A stretch of DNA of 64,000 bases from Massilia arenae (GCF_008014745.1 NZ_VPFD01000009.1:62001-126000), one strand, 5' to 3'. Counted from the stretch's first letter, positions 8,794-18,700 are shown. Translations and numbers: made by a program. Notes: generated by a model not told the origin, from the sequence alone.

Positions 8794-9783
8794 ATGAAAG
8801 CTCAAGTGCTCACTTCTTTTGGCGGCCCGCAATCGTTTGAACTGCGCGACGTGCCGAAACCCGTACCGCAGGCCGGCCAGGTGCTGGTCCGGGTGCAAGC
8901 CACCTCCATCAATCCCCTGGACTACCAGGTCCGCCGCGGCGACTATGCCGACCTGGTGCCGCTGCCGGGCATCACCGGCCACGACGTCTCGGGCGTGGTC
9001 GAGGAAGTCGGTCCCGGCGTGACCGCGTTCGCGCCAGGCGACGAAGTCTGGTACACCCCGCAAATCTTCGATGGCCCCGGTAGTTATGCCGAATACCATG
9101 TCGCCGCCGAGAGCATCGTCGGCAAGAAACCGGCGTCGCTGACCCATCTCGAAGCCGCCAGCCTGACCCTTGTCGGCGGCACCGCCTGGGAAGCCCTCGC
9201 CGTGCGCGCACAGCTGAAAGCCGGGGAAAGCATCCTTATCCATGGCGGCGCGGGGGGCGTGGGCCACGTCGTGATCCAGGTCGCCAAAGCCATGGGCGCC
9301 CGCGTGTTCACCACGGTGAAGGAAGACAATTTCGAGTTCGCACGCTCCCTGGGCGCCGACGTCGTCATCGATTACACGAAAGAGGATTACGTCGAAGCCA
9401 TCCAGCGCGAAACTGGCGGCCACGGCGTCGACGTGGTATTCGACACCATCGGTGGCGACACCCTGACGCGTAGCCCGGACGTGCTGGCGCAACTCGGCCG
9501 CGTCGTCTCCATCGTGGACATCGCGGCGCCGCAGAACCTGATCCAGGCCTGGGGCAAGAATGCCAGCTACCACTTCGTCTTCACCCGCCAGAACCGCGGC
9601 AAGCTCGACGAACTGAGCGCCCTGATCGAGCGCGGCCAGCTGAAACCCCATGTCGGCGCCGTCTATTCGCTGGCCGACATCCCGCTTGCCCATGCGCGGC
9701 TGGAAAGCCGTGACAATGGCCTCAGGGGAAAGATCGCGATCGCGGTGGGACCGCTGGCCGATCACACCAGCGCACAAGCCTGA
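8794..9783 (+). CDS. zinc-independent MDR-family NADPH:quinone oxidoreductase
   Basis: Medium-chain dehydrogenase/reductase of 329 aa. The N-terminal GroES-like half ([28 protein letters not shown]) lacks the catalytic and structural zinc cysteines. The Rossmann half has [19 protein letters not shown] near residue 150. It most resembles quinone reductase/zeta-crystallin type enzymes that reduce quinones or enones with NADPH; the substrate is unknown. GAGGAACA precedes the ATG. The repressor and operator next door suggest induction by a toxic electrophile or quinone, an inference from context. Confidence 0.85.
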   Translation: MKAQVLTSFGGPQSFELRDVPKPVPQAGQVLVRVQATSINPLDYQVRRGDYADLVPLPGITGHDVSGVVEEVGPGVTAFAPGDEVWYTPQIFDGPGSYAEYHVAAESIVGKKPASLTHLEAASLTLVGGTAWEALAVRAQLKAGESILIHGGAGGVGHVVIQVAKAMGARVFTTVKEDNFEFARSLGADVVIDYTKEDYVEAIQRETGGHGVDVVFDTIGGDTLTRSPDVLAQLGRVVSIVDIAAPQNLIQAWGKNASYHFVFTRQNRGKLDELSALIERGQLKPHVGAVYSLADIPLAHARLESRDNGLRGKIAIAVGPLADHTSAQA

Positions 9784-9812
9784 GTCGCTCCATTCACTTC
9801 GAAAGGAATATC

Positions 9813-10139
9813 ATGGTTTACGAAATCGCCACCCTGCTCGTCCGGCCCGACCGCACCGACGCATTCAGGCATGCATTTGCCGACGTCGCTCACCTGCTCA
9901 CCCGCGCAAAGGGTTATCGGGGCCATTTGCTGGCGCCCGGGATCGAGCTGCCGCAACAGTTCACGCTCATCGTGCGCTGGCAGACGCTGGAAGATCACAC
10001 CCCGAACTTCGAAACGAGCGACGACCACCAGACGTTCATGGCGGGCTTGCAGGACTTTCTCGCCGGCGAACCCGCCGTTCGCCACATCGAAGGTGCGGCT
10101 TTCAGCATCGGCCCATGGGATGCGACGGCAGCGAAATAA
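9813..10139 (+). CDS. small ABM-fold (antibiotic biosynthesis monooxygenase-like) protein
   Basis: 108-aa protein with the ferredoxin-like ABM pattern: a first strand YEIATLLVRPDRTDAF, LTRAKGYRGHLLAPGIE, FTLIVRWQTLEDHTPNFETSD, then a helix with FMAGLQDFL and a final HIEG strand. Members act as quinol monooxygenases or small-molecule handling proteins, often beside quinone reductases. It follows the MDR gene by 29 bases with AAAGGAATATC before the ATG and ends at a strong terminator, so it is the last gene of the cassette. Confidence 0.75.
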   Translation: MVYEIATLLVRPDRTDAFRHAFADVAHLLTRAKGYRGHLLAPGIELPQQFTLIVRWQTLEDHTPNFETSDDHQTFMAGLQDFLAGEPAVRHIEGAAFSIGPWDATAAK

Positions 10140-10143
10140 AAAA

Positions 10144-10165
10144 GGGCGGCCTTCACAGGCCGCCC
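10144..10165. terminator. bidirectional terminator between the ABM gene and actP
   Basis: GGGCGGCC-TTCACA-GGCCGCCC, an 8-bp GC stem preceded by a run of A, so it gives a U-tract for actP on the minus strand; the plus strand has only a short CCTTCT tail. The two genes converge here. Confidence 0.8.
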
Positions 10166-10188
10166 CCTTCTACCTGCTTAAGGTCGGT

Positions 10189-11847
10189 TTAGTGCGCCGA
10201 CGCACCCGCCGCACCGATACCGGTCTCGGCGCGCACTTCCTGCGCCTCGAAGCCGGCGCGGTCGATACGGGCACGTGGGCCCTTGTCGGTGATCGAGAAG
10301 ATCCAGATACCGAAGAAGCCGACCGCCATCGAGAAGATCGCCGGCGACGCGTAAGGGAAGATCGCTGCGCTATTGCCCAGCACATCGACCCACACCGATT
10401 TCGACAGCATGGTCAGGACGACCGCGGTCGTCAGGCCCAGGAAGCCGCCCACGGTGGCCCCGCGGGTGGTGCAGTCTTTCCACAGTACCGACATGAACAG
10501 CACCGGGAAGTTGGCCGACGCGGCGATTGCGAAGGCCAGCGACACCATGAAGGCGACGTTCTGCTTCTCGAAGGCAATACCCAGCAACACGGCGATGATG
10601 CCGAGGCAGATGGTGGTGATCTTCGACACTTTCAGTTCGTTCTCGCTGGTCGCCTGGCCTTTCTTGAAGACGGTAGCGTACAGGTCATGCGAGACCGCCG
10701 AGGCGCCCGACAGGGTCAGGCCGGCCACCACCGCCAGGATGGTCGCGAAGGCCACGGCCGAGATGAAGCCCAGGAACACGTCGCCGCCCACGGCTTGCGC
10801 CAGGTGGACCGCCGCCATATTGTTACCGCCCAGCAGCGCGCCGGCAGCATCCTTGAAGGCAGGGTTGGTGCCCACCAGCACGATCGCGCCGAAGCCGATG
10901 ATGAAGGTCAGGATGTAGAAGTAGCCGATCCAGGTGGTCGCCCACAGCACCGATTTACGTGCTTCCTTGGCGCTCGGGACGGTGAAGAAGCGCATCAGGA
11001 TGTGCGGCAGGCCGGCGGTGCCGAACATCAGCGCCATGCCGAACGATATCGCGGAAATCGGATCCTTGATGAAGCTGCCCGGACCCATGATCGCATCGCC
11101 CTTGGCGTGCAGTTCGGTCGCGGTCTGGAACAGCAGCGATGGGCTGAAGTTGTACTGGGCCAGCACCGAGAACGCCATGAACGAGGCGCCCGACAGCAGC
11201 AGCACGGCCTTGATGATCTGCACCCAAGTGGTGGCGGTCATGCCGCCGAACAGCACGTAGACCATCATCAGTGCGCCAACCAGCACCACCGCGATCCAGT
11301 AGTCCAGGCCGAACAGCAGCTTGATCAGCTGGCCGGCGCCGACCATCTGCGCGATCAGGTAGAAGGCAACCACGACCAGCGTGCCGGAGGCCGCGAACAC
11401 GCGGATCGGCTTCTGGGCGAAGCGGTACGAGGCCACGTCGGCGAAGGTGAAGCGGCCCAGGTTGCGCAGGCGCTCGGCCATCAGGAAGGTGATGACGGGC
11501 CAGCCGACCAGGAAGCCGATCGCATAGATCAGGCCATCGAAGCCGTCCAGGAACACGGCGGCGGAAATACCCAGGAACGAAGCGGCCGACATGAAGTCGC
11601 CCGCGATCGCCAGGCCGTTCTGGAAGCCGGTGATGCCGCCGCCGGCGGTATAGAAGTCGGATGCCGAGCGGGTCTTGGCGGCGGCCCACTTGGTGATGTA
11701 CAGGGTGCCGAGCACGAACACGCCGAACATGATGATGGCGGTCCAGTTGGTGGCTTGCTTGACGCCCTGGCCGAGGTCAGGGGCAGCGTGGGCGATGCCG
11801 GCGGCAGCCAGCAGGGCCAGAGCGACTGAGGTGTGGAAGCGTTTCAT
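10189..11847 (-). CDS. actP: cation/acetate symporter ActP
   Basis: 552-aa sodium/solute symporter family permease for acetate and other short-chain monocarboxylates. A signal peptide ([22 protein letters not shown]) is followed by about 13 membrane helices. Family motifs include [24 protein letters not shown] and [19 protein letters not shown]. It overlaps yjcH as TGATG. The position beside prpR, between two propionate units, suggests uptake of C2/C3 acids feeding acetyl-CoA and methylcitrate metabolism. Confidence 0.93.
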   Translation of the reverse strand: MKRFHTSVALALLAAAGIAHAAPDLGQGVKQATNWTAIIMFGVFVLGTLYITKWAAAKTRSASDFYTAGGGITGFQNGLAIAGDFMSAASFLGISAAVFLDGFDGLIYAIGFLVGWPVITFLMAERLRNLGRFTFADVASYRFAQKPIRVFAASGTLVVVAFYLIAQMVGAGQLIKLLFGLDYWIAVVLVGALMMVYVLFGGMTATTWVQIIKAVLLLSGASFMAFSVLAQYNFSPSLLFQTATELHAKGDAIMGPGSFIKDPISAISFGMALMFGTAGLPHILMRFFTVPSAKEARKSVLWATTWIGYFYILTFIIGFGAIVLVGTNPAFKDAAGALLGGNNMAAVHLAQAVGGDVFLGFISAVAFATILAVVAGLTLSGASAVSHDLYATVFKKGQATSENELKVSKITTICLGIIAVLLGIAFEKQNVAFMVSLAFAIAASANFPVLFMSVLWKDCTTRGATVGGFLGLTTAVVLTMLSKSVWVDVLGNSAAIFPYASPAIFSMAVGFFGIWIFSITDKGPRARIDRAGFEAQEVRAETGIGAAGASAH

Positions 11848-12155
11848 CAGGCACCCACTTTCGCTTTGATGGCGTCGCTCAGTTCGTCGTATTCGCGGTT
11901 GGCGCGGCGCACATAGATGCCGGTGATGACGACGGTGAACACGATGACGAACAGGCCCAGGGGAATGCCCCAGGTCATGACGCCTTCACCGATGCGGGAA
12001 CCCATGAACTCCTTGTTGAAGGCGACCAGCAGCGTGAAGCCGTAGTACACGATCATCATGGCCCAGGTCAGCGTCCAGCCGAACTTGGAACGGGTCTGTT
12101 TGAGCTTTTGGTAATTCGGGTCGCTCTTGACCCTTTGTACAACGTCTTGATCCAC
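11847..12155 (-). CDS. yjcH: DUF485 family inner-membrane protein YjcH
   Basis: 102 aa with two membrane helices ([18 protein letters not shown] and [21 protein letters not shown]) and the DUF485 layout: N-terminal [17 protein letters not shown]-terminal [12 protein letters not shown]. It precedes actP in almost all genomes and overlaps it here. Its role is probably assembly or function of the permease, but this is not proven. The gap to prpR, which diverges from it, holds the PrpR-type palindrome. Confidence 0.9.
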   Translation of the reverse strand: MDQDVVQRVKSDPNYQKLKQTRSKFGWTLTWAMMIVYYGFTLLVAFNKEFMGSRIGEGVMTWGIPLGLFVIVFTVVITGIYVRRANREYDELSDAIKAKVGA

Positions 12156-12273
12156 TTTTGTCTCCTGATTTTTCTGGTGTTGCCTTTGCGGCTGAGACCC
12201 ATCCTACGGGCGGCCCCTTACCGGATTCTTACGGCATAAAAGTAATTGACCGCTCGTTCGATTACGCCGCGGC

Positions 12274-12288
12274 GTTTCAAATTGAAAC
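12274..12288. promoter_or_regulatory. palindrome matching the prp upstream site, putative PrpR operator at prpR
   Basis: GTTTCAAATTGAAAC shares both half-sites and spacing with the palindrome upstream of prpB. A third TGAAAC at 12314-12319 abuts the prpR ATG where a ribosome binding site should be. It sits in the yjcH-prpR divergent region, so it could mediate autoregulation of prpR, control of yjcH-actP, or both. Confidence 0.7.
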
Positions 12289-12319
12289 TTGGCGCTGAAA
12301 AATGCACTAAACTTGAAAC

Positions 12320-13921
12320 ATGAATGCACCCCGCTCTCCGCTCGACGCCGGCGACAAGCCCGTCATCTGGACCGTCTCCGTCTCGCGCCTGTCCGAGCTG
12401 TTCCGGGATATCACCGTCGAATACGACCATCTAGCTTTGATCGAACCGCTGCATCTTGGTTTTGACGAGGCTGCGAAACATATCCGCGAGCGCCTGGCTA
12501 CTGAGCACTGTGACGTGGTCATCGCGGCCGGCTCGAATGCCGCCTGGCTCAAGGGCCGGGTGTCGGTGCCGGTGGTGGCGGCCAAGGCAAGCGGCTTCGA
12601 CGTATTGAAAGCGCTGGCGCGGGCGCGCCGGGTCTCGAACCGGATCGGCGTGATCAGCTACCAGGCGCCGCTGCCGGAACTGGGCGACTTCGCCGCCACC
12701 TTCGGCCTCGACCTGGCCCAGCGCACCTACGTGACGCGCGAGGACGCGCGCGCCGCGGTGCACGAGCTCAAGGCCGAGGGCATCGCCGTGATCGTCGGCG
12801 CCGGACTGATCACCGACCTGGCCGAGGAAGCCGGGCTGACCGGCGTGTTCCTGTATTCGGCCGCCTCGATCCGCCAGGCCTTCGACGACGCGCTGGAACT
12901 GGCGCGCCTGACCCGGCTCGAAGCCGGCCGTGGACGGCGCAAGGGAGCCGAACAACGCGCGCAGCGCGGCATGAACGACTTGCGTGGCGACTCCCCCGCG
13001 ATGGAGCGCCTGCGCCAGACCGTGGTGCTGTATGCGCGTTCGCCCAGCACCGTCCTGATCGAGGGCGAGACCGGCAGCGGCAAGGAACTGGTGGCCCAGG
13101 CGATCCACCGCGAAAGTCCGCGCCGTGGCGCCAACCGTCCCTTCGTGGCGGTGAACTGCGGCGCGATCGCCGAGTCATTATTGGAATCGGAACTGTTCGG
13201 CCACGAGGAAGGCGCGTTCACCGGCGCGCGCCGCGGCGGCCACGCCGGCCTGTTCGAGGCCGCCAATGGCGGCACCCTGTTCCTGGACGAGATCGGCGAA
13301 ATGCCGCTGGCCCTGCAGACCCGTCTGCTGCGCGTGCTGGAAGAACGCGAGGTAATGCGGGTCGGCGGCACGCGCCCGGTGCCGATCGACGTGCGCGTGA
13401 TCAGCGCCACCCACTGCGACCTCGAAGCGCGGATGCGCGAGGGACGTTTTCGGGCCGACCTGTTCTATCGGCTGGCGGTGCTGCGCCTGGCCTTGCCGCC
13501 GCTGCGCGCCCGCGCGCAAGACATCGCGCAGCTGGCCGAATGGTCGCTCAAGCATGCACTGGCCGCGCTCGATGCGCGCCCGCATCCGAACCTGGCGGCC
13601 GAGGTCAAGGCTTGCGCGCCCCTGCTCGCTTCCTATGCCTGGCCGGGCAATGTGCGCGAGCTGCGCAACCTGATGGAGCGGGTCGCCCTGTTCCTGGCGG
13701 CCGAGCCGCTGCAGGCCTTGACGCCGGCCTTCATGCTGTCGGTGGCGCCGGAACTGGGACGGCAAGCGGCGCCACCTGTCGACGCATTGTCCGCGCCTGG
13801 GCCGGCGCGCGAGTCGACGGCGGCGGTGCTGGCGCGCTTCGGCGGACAGCGCGATCTTGCCGCGCAGCACCTTGGCATCAGCCGCACCACCTTGTGGCGC
13901 CGCCTCAAAACCGAGCCTTAG
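12320..13921 (+). CDS. prpR: propionate catabolism sigma-54 activator PrpR
   Basis: 533-aa enhancer-binding protein. The N-terminal PrpR_N sensor domain (residues about 15-185) has [21 protein letters not shown] and GSNAAWLKG; in the family it senses 2-methylcitrate. The AAA+ domain has Walker A GETGSGKE near residue 248, GAFTGA for sigma-54 contact near residue 297, and [11 protein letters not shown] Fis-type helix-turn-helix ([20 protein letters not shown]) ends the protein. The gene lies about 4 kb from the prp operon it presumably activates. No good Shine-Dalgarno sequence is present; a TGAAAC half-site occupies that position. Confidence 0.93.
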   Translation: MNAPRSPLDAGDKPVIWTVSVSRLSELFRDITVEYDHLALIEPLHLGFDEAAKHIRERLATEHCDVVIAAGSNAAWLKGRVSVPVVAAKASGFDVLKALARARRVSNRIGVISYQAPLPELGDFAATFGLDLAQRTYVTREDARAAVHELKAEGIAVIVGAGLITDLAEEAGLTGVFLYSAASIRQAFDDALELARLTRLEAGRGRRKGAEQRAQRGMNDLRGDSPAMERLRQTVVLYARSPSTVLIEGETGSGKELVAQAIHRESPRRGANRPFVAVNCGAIAESLLESELFGHEEGAFTGARRGGHAGLFEAANGGTLFLDEIGEMPLALQTRLLRVLEEREVMRVGGTRPVPIDVRVISATHCDLEARMREGRFRADLFYRLAVLRLALPPLRARAQDIAQLAEWSLKHALAALDARPHPNLAAEVKACAPLLASYAWPGNVRELRNLMERVALFLAAEPLQALTPAFMLSVAPELGRQAAPPVDALSAPGPARESTAAVLARFGGQRDLAAQHLGISRTTLWRRLKTEP

Positions 13922-13982
13922 CAAAACTTTAAGCTTCTCCAAAGCAGCGCTCGACAAAAACTCGTATCATGATCCTTCAGAG

Positions 13983-14002
13983 CTGGCGCCGATCCGCGCC
14001 AG
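13983..14002. other. 7-bp hairpin in the prpR-CBS gap
   Basis: CTGGCGC-CGATCC-GCGCCAG, a perfect stem about 60 bases after prpR and 73 before the CBS start. There is no following T-run, so it is not a standard terminator; it lies in the presumed 5' leader of the transsulfuration operon. I could not fit it to a known SAM or SAH riboswitch. Confidence 0.4.
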
Positions 14003-14075
14003 TCGTCGTAGCACGCCTGCCCGCCGCGGTTCCCTTGCGCTACCCGCGCCGGCTGGCCGGCTTAACGGAGGCAAT

Positions 14076-15455
14076 ATGCAACACGCGTCGCAAGCTGCAC
14101 TGTTTTCGCTGATCGGCGATACCCCGCTGGTGGAAGTCACCCGGATCGATACCGGCCCCTGCCAGCTGTTCCTCAAGCTCGAATCGCAGAACCCGGGCGG
14201 CTCCATCAAGGACCGCATCGGCAAGACCATGATCGAGCAGGCCGAGCACGACGGCCTGCTGCAGCCCGGCGGCACCGTGATCGAGGCCACGGCCGGCAAT
14301 ACCGGCCTCGGCCTGGCGCTGGTGGCGCGCATCAAGGGCTACCGCGTGGTGCTGGTCGTGCCCGATAAAATGGCGGCCGAAAAAGTCCTGCACCTGAAGG
14401 CGCTCGGCGCCGAGATCCACCTGACCCGCTCCGACGTCGGCAAGGGCCATCCCGAGTATTACCAGGACTACGCCGCGCGCCTGGCGAAGGAGATCCCCGG
14501 CGCCTGGTTCGCCGACCAGTTCAACAATCCGGCCAATCCGCGCGCCCACGAAACGACGACCGGCCCTGAACTCTGGGACCAGACCAACCACAAGCTCGAC
14601 GCCATCGTGGTCGGGGTCGGATCGAGCGGCACCCTCACCGGCCTGTCGCGCTACTTTAAAAAGACCCAGCCCCTGCTCGAATTCGTCCTGGCCGACCCGA
14701 AAGGCTCGATCCTGGCCGAGTACGTCGAGACCGGCCACGTCTCGCAACATGCGGGCTCGTGGGCGGTCGAGGGCATCGGCGAGGATTTCATCCCCGGCAT
14801 CGCCGACCTGTCGCGCGTAAAAACCGCCTACACCATCAGCGATGAAGAAAGTTTCTCGACTGCGCGCCTGCTGCTGCAGCAGGAAGGCATCCTGGCGGGT
14901 TCTTCCACCGGCACCCTGCTGGCGGCCGCGCTGCGTTACTGCCGCGCCCAGACCCGCCCCAGGCGCGTGGTCACCTTCGTGTGCGACACCGGCACCCGCT
15001 ACCTCTCCAAGGTGTACAGCGACGGCTGGATGGTCGACCAGGGCCTGATCACGCGGCCTAAGACAGGCGACCTGCGCGACCTGATCGGCCGCCGCCACGA
15101 CGCCGGAGAAGTCATCACGCTCTCGCCCGACGACACCCTGCTCACCGCCTTCAACCGCATGCGCTCGAGCGACGTGCAGCAGCTGCCGGTGGTCGACGCC
15201 GGCGGCCGGCTGCTGGGCCTGATCGACGAATCCGACCTGCTGTACCAGGTGACGCAAGATACCGCGCGCTTCAATGGGCCGGTGTCCGGCACCATGACGT
15301 CCGACCTGCAAACCCTGCATCCGGCGGCGAGCATGGGCCAGCTGCGCGAGATCCTCGACCGCGGCCTGACCGCCGTCATTGCCGACGGGCCAACCTTCTA
15401 CGGCCTGATCACGCGCTACGACCTGCTCAACCATCTGCGAAGGACCCTGTCTTGA
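14076..15455 (+). CDS. cystathionine beta-synthase, PLP fold-type II with C-terminal CBS domains
   Basis: 459 aa. The catalytic half shows GDTPLVEVTRI, the PLP lysine in NPGGSIKDRIG near residue 45, ATAGNTGLGLA and GVGSSGTLTG. Two CBS motifs follow from about residue 335, where SAM or nucleotides may bind (VITLSPDDTLLTAFNRM and SDLQTLHPAASM). No heme-binding N-terminus is present. The enzyme would join serine or acetylserine with homocysteine. CGGAGG stands just before the chosen ATG; upstream in-frame codons have no family similarity. The last bases overlap the lyase gene, so the pair is one operon for reverse transsulfuration. Confidence 0.9.
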   Translation: MQHASQAALFSLIGDTPLVEVTRIDTGPCQLFLKLESQNPGGSIKDRIGKTMIEQAEHDGLLQPGGTVIEATAGNTGLGLALVARIKGYRVVLVVPDKMAAEKVLHLKALGAEIHLTRSDVGKGHPEYYQDYAARLAKEIPGAWFADQFNNPANPRAHETTTGPELWDQTNHKLDAIVVGVGSSGTLTGLSRYFKKTQPLLEFVLADPKGSILAEYVETGHVSQHAGSWAVEGIGEDFIPGIADLSRVKTAYTISDEESFSTARLLLQQEGILAGSSTGTLLAAALRYCRAQTRPRRVVTFVCDTGTRYLSKVYSDGWMVDQGLITRPKTGDLRDLIGRRHDAGEVITLSPDDTLLTAFNRMRSSDVQQLPVVDAGGRLLGLIDESDLLYQVTQDTARFNGPVSGTMTSDLQTLHPAASMGQLREILDRGLTAVIADGPTFYGLITRYDLLNHLRRTLS

Positions 15456-16633
15456 CCAATCCAATCGAATTCAAACGGCACCTGGCTACCCGCGTCATCC
15501 ACGGCGGCCAGTCGCCCGAACCGGCCACCGGCGCCGTGATGCCGCCGATCTTCGCCACCTCGACCTTCCGCCAGGAGAGCCCCGGCGTGCACAAGGGCCT
15601 CGACTACGGACGCTCGCACAACCCGACGCGCTGGGCGCTCGAGCGCTGCGTGGCCGACATCGAGGGCGGCCGCGCCGCCTTCGCCTTCGCTTCCGGGCTG
15701 GCTGCCATTGCGGCGGTGCTCGAACTGCTGCCGGCCGGCTCGCACATCGTAGCCGGCGACGATATGTATGGCGGCACCTACCGCCTGTTCGAACGCGTGC
15801 GCCGCGACAGCGCCGGCCTGTCGTTCACCTACGTCGACCTGTCCGACCCCGACGCGCTGGCCGCCGCCATCAAGCCCGAGACGCGCATGGTGTGGGTCGA
15901 GACCCCGACCAACCCGATGCTCAAGCTGGCCGACCTGACCGCCATCGCCGGGATCTGCCACGCGCGCGGCATCATCAGCGTGTGCGACAACACCTTCGCC
16001 AGCCCGATCAACCAGCGTCCGCTGGAGCACGGCTTCGACATCGTCGTGCACTCCACCACCAAGTACATGAACGGCCACTCGGATGTGATCGGCGGCGTGG
16101 CCGTGGTCGGCGCCGGCGACGCCCAGACCGGCCTGTCCGAGAAGCTCGGCTTCATCCAGAATGCGGTGGGCGCCATCCAGGGGCCGTTCGACAGCTTCCT
16201 GGTGCTACGCGGGATCAAGACCCTGGCCCTGCGCGTCGAACGCAGCAATGCCAACGCCCTGCTGCTGGCCAGCTGGCTCGAGCAACAGCCGCGGGTAGCA
16301 AAGGTCTACTACCCGGGCCTGGAATCCCATCCGCAGCACGCGCTGGCGCGCCACCAGATGCACGGCTACGGCGGCATCGTGTCGATCGACCTCGACACCG
16401 ACACCGCCGGCGCGCGCCGCTTCCTGGAGGCCTGCGAGGTGTTCACCCTGGCCGAAAGCCTGGGCGGCGTGGAAAGCCTGATCGAGCATCCGGCCCTGAT
16501 GACCCACGCCACCATTCCGCAGGAGCAGCGCGCCGAACTCGGTATCGGCGACGGGCTCATTCGCCTGTCGGTGGGCATCGAGCACGTCGACGACCAGCGT
16601 GAGGATCTGCGCCGCGCATTGGCGGCGATCTGA
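15452..16633 (+). CDS. cystathionine gamma-lyase-like PLP enzyme (Cys/Met metabolism family)
   Basis: 393 aa, fold-type I PLP enzyme with TRVIHGGQSPEPATGAVMPP at the N-terminus, EGGRAAFAFASGLAA, ETPTNPML, and the PLP lysine in HSTTKYMNGHSDVIGG near residue 205. The ESLGGVESL-HPA-MTHA segment fits cystathionine lyases and methionine gamma-lyase. The start is TTG in a TTGA overlap with the CBS stop, supported by GAAGGA eight bases upstream. With CBS it would convert homocysteine to cysteine via cystathionine; cystathionine gamma-synthase activity cannot be excluded from sequence. Confidence 0.88.
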   Translation: MTNPIEFKRHLATRVIHGGQSPEPATGAVMPPIFATSTFRQESPGVHKGLDYGRSHNPTRWALERCVADIEGGRAAFAFASGLAAIAAVLELLPAGSHIVAGDDMYGGTYRLFERVRRDSAGLSFTYVDLSDPDALAAAIKPETRMVWVETPTNPMLKLADLTAIAGICHARGIISVCDNTFASPINQRPLEHGFDIVVHSTTKYMNGHSDVIGGVAVVGAGDAQTGLSEKLGFIQNAVGAIQGPFDSFLVLRGIKTLALRVERSNANALLLASWLEQQPRVAKVYYPGLESHPQHALARHQMHGYGGIVSIDLDTDTAGARRFLEACEVFTLAESLGGVESLIEHPALMTHATIPQEQRAELGIGDGLIRLSVGIEHVDDQREDLRRALAAI

Positions 16634-16640
16634 ACGCCGG

Positions 16641-18236
16641 TTAAGCCGCTTCGAGCAGGCGCCGATGTGGCTGCTCCGGCGCGGCGAGCGCGCTGCGCAA
16701 TTTGAACGTCGCCACCAGCGCCGACAGCTCGGCCGCCTGCTGGCGCATCGAGGCCGCCGCTGCGGCGGCTTCTTCCACCATCGCCGCGCTCTGCTGGGTC
16801 GACATGTCGATCTCGGCGATCGACTTGCTGACCTGGGTGACACCAATGGCCTGGCCCGCGCTGGCGGTGTGGATCTGACCGAGGATGCCGGCTACCTCGT
16901 GCACATGCTGCAGCATCGCGCGCATGGTGGAGCCGGCCGATTCGGCCATGCCGGTGCCGGCCTCGATCTCGCTCGACGACTCGCCGATCAGCTTCTTGAT
17001 TTCCTTGGCCGCCCCGGCCGAGTGCTGGGCCAGGTTGCGCACCTCGCTGGCCACCACGGCGAAGCCGCGGCCTTCACTGCCGGCGCGCGCCGCCTCCACC
17101 GCCGCGTTCAGCGCCAGGATATTGGTCTGGAAGGCGATGCTGTCGATCATGCCGGTGATGTCCACGATGCGCGCGGCCGAGGCCTTGATCGCCCCCATGC
17201 GCGCCACCAGCTGCTCGACCGCCCGCGCCCCTTCGGTGGCCACACCGGACGCGGTCTGGGCCAGGGCATTGGCGTTCTTCGCATTGGCGTTGTTGCTGGC
17301 GATCGCCTCGCTCAGTTCATCCATTGCGCTCACGGTCTGGCGCAGCGCGTCGGCCTGGCGCTCGGTGCGGTTCGACAGGTCCTGGTTGCCTTCGGCGATC
17401 TCGTTCGAGGCCGAGTCGATCGCCTGGGCGCCGACCAGCACCTGCGATACGGTATTCGAGACGCCGTGGGTCATGCCGTTGAGGGCGTCGAACAGGCGGC
17501 CGATCTCGTCGCTGCGCTGGTGGCTGATGGTCGGCCGCAGGTCGCCATGGGCCACCTGCTCGGCCAGCATCGCGGCCTGCTGCAGCGGCACCACCAGGTT
17601 GCGGCTCAAGGCCCAGGCCAGGCCCGCGCCCACCAGCAGCGCCGCGCCGCCCAGGCCCAGCAGCAGGATCTTGCTGAAGCTCGACGAGGCGGTCGTTTCG
17701 TCGGCCAGGCGGTGTGCTTCGCTACTCTCATAGGCAAGCAAGGCTTCGAACGCGCCGACCTTGGCCTTGTAGCCCGGTTCCCACTGCTTGGTCAGGATTT
17801 CCTCGACCAGGCCGGTCTGGCCCAGGTCCTTGGCCTTGAACAGCGCTTCCTGGACCGTGCCCAGTGCGGCCTTGTGGCGGGCCGCATCCTGCAGCATCGC
17901 GCGCTCGCGCTCCGACACGGGCAGCTTGGCCAATTTCTCTTCTATGGCGGCGATGTTCTTGCGGCCTTCCGCCAGCTGGGCCTGGAAGTAGTCGGCTAGT
18001 TCCAGACTGTCGCTGCGTGCGATCGAGACCGTGCGCGAACCGTTCAGGCGTTCGATGCCGAGCAGGTCGGATACCAGCTGCTGCTTGGCCAGCTTGTCGT
18101 CGACCAGGTTGGAGGTGATGACATCCGCCGCGTGCATGCGCCATACCGCGACGGCGGCAATGATCACGATGACGAGGGAGAGGATGCCGAAGGCGCCGAT
18201 GAGCTTGGCGGAGGTGTTGAGCTGTGGGAGTCGCAT
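16641..18236 (-). CDS. methyl-accepting chemotaxis protein
   Basis: 531-aa chemoreceptor with a short cytosolic start, TM1 ([21 protein letters not shown]), a 4-helix periplasmic ligand domain of about 160 residues (Tar/4HB type), TM2 around residues 185-207, a HAMP domain ([22 protein letters not shown]) and a long coiled-coil signalling domain. The conserved hairpin tip is intact: [21 protein letters not shown] with [16 protein letters not shown]. There is no NWETF-type pentapeptide tail. It converges with the lyase gene at only 7 bases. The ligand is unknown. Confidence 0.93.
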   Translation of the reverse strand: MRLPQLNTSAKLIGAFGILSLVIVIIAAVAVWRMHAADVITSNLVDDKLAKQQLVSDLLGIERLNGSRTVSIARSDSLELADYFQAQLAEGRKNIAAIEEKLAKLPVSERERAMLQDAARHKAALGTVQEALFKAKDLGQTGLVEEILTKQWEPGYKAKVGAFEALLAYESSEAHRLADETTASSSFSKILLLGLGGAALLVGAGLAWALSRNLVVPLQQAAMLAEQVAHGDLRPTISHQRSDEIGRLFDALNGMTHGVSNTVSQVLVGAQAIDSASNEIAEGNQDLSNRTERQADALRQTVSAMDELSEAIASNNANAKNANALAQTASGVATEGARAVEQLVARMGAIKASAARIVDITGMIDSIAFQTNILALNAAVEAARAGSEGRGFAVVASEVRNLAQHSAGAAKEIKKLIGESSSEIEAGTGMAESAGSTMRAMLQHVHEVAGILGQIHTASAGQAIGVTQVSKSIAEIDMSTQQSAAMVEEAAAAAASMRQQAAELSALVATFKLRSALAAPEQPHRRLLEAA

Positions 18237-18349
18237 GGGTAGTCCGTGATGAGGTGGGACAACGATGCGTGCATTCTAGAAATGTTATATGACACAGTCA
18301 TGAACTCACATTTCAAGAACTACCATAACTCTTTGAAAACTATGCTGCA

Positions 18350-18368
18350 ATAATGGCAATTCCATTAT
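18350..18368. other. A/T-rich palindrome(s) between higA and the chemoreceptor gene
   Basis: ATAATGG-CAATT-CCATTAT, a 7-bp inverted repeat, followed two bases later by a second small one, GGAAT-ACC-ATTCC. They lie just past the antitoxin stop and upstream of the chemoreceptor start. No U-tract follows on the minus strand, so operator-like use is as likely as termination. Confidence 0.35.
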
Positions 18369-18385
18369 CAGGAATACCATTCCGA

Positions 18386-18700
18386 TCAAAGCGCTGCGAT
18401 TTCCTCAATCAGCTTGGGGTTGCGATCAATCAGGCTCAAGAGAATGGCGGCCTGCGCGTTCGGCTTCGCCGTACCCTGCTCCCAGTTCTTGATGGTCTGA
18501 GGATTGGTACGCAACTTGCGCGCGAATACCGGCTGCGATACACGCAGCTTTTCCCGCACCGCCCTTACCCTTGCCGCGTCCATGACAGGCGGCGCCTTGA
18601 TTTCCACTTCCGACGTTTTGAGTGTCACTTTTCCGTGACGTGCATCTTCGAGGGCGTCGAAGCCTTCCATTAATTCGGAAAAAATATTTCTATCGGTCAT
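18386..18700 (-). CDS. higA: HigA/NadS-type XRE antitoxin
   Basis: 104-aa antitoxin. The N-terminus (MTDRNIFSELMEGFDALEDAR) is the toxin-binding part typical of the NadS/HigA branch, and the C-terminal helix-turn-helix covers VRAVREKLRVSQPVFARKLRTNPQTIKNWEQG. It overlaps the toxin gene by 11 bases, toxin first, which is the HigBA order. It should neutralise HigB and, with it, repress the promoter upstream, where a palindrome is present. Confidence 0.88.
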   Translation of the reverse strand: MTDRNIFSELMEGFDALEDARHGKVTLKTSEVEIKAPPVMDAARVRAVREKLRVSQPVFARKLRTNPQTIKNWEQGTAKPNAQAAILLSLIDRNPKLIEEIAAL

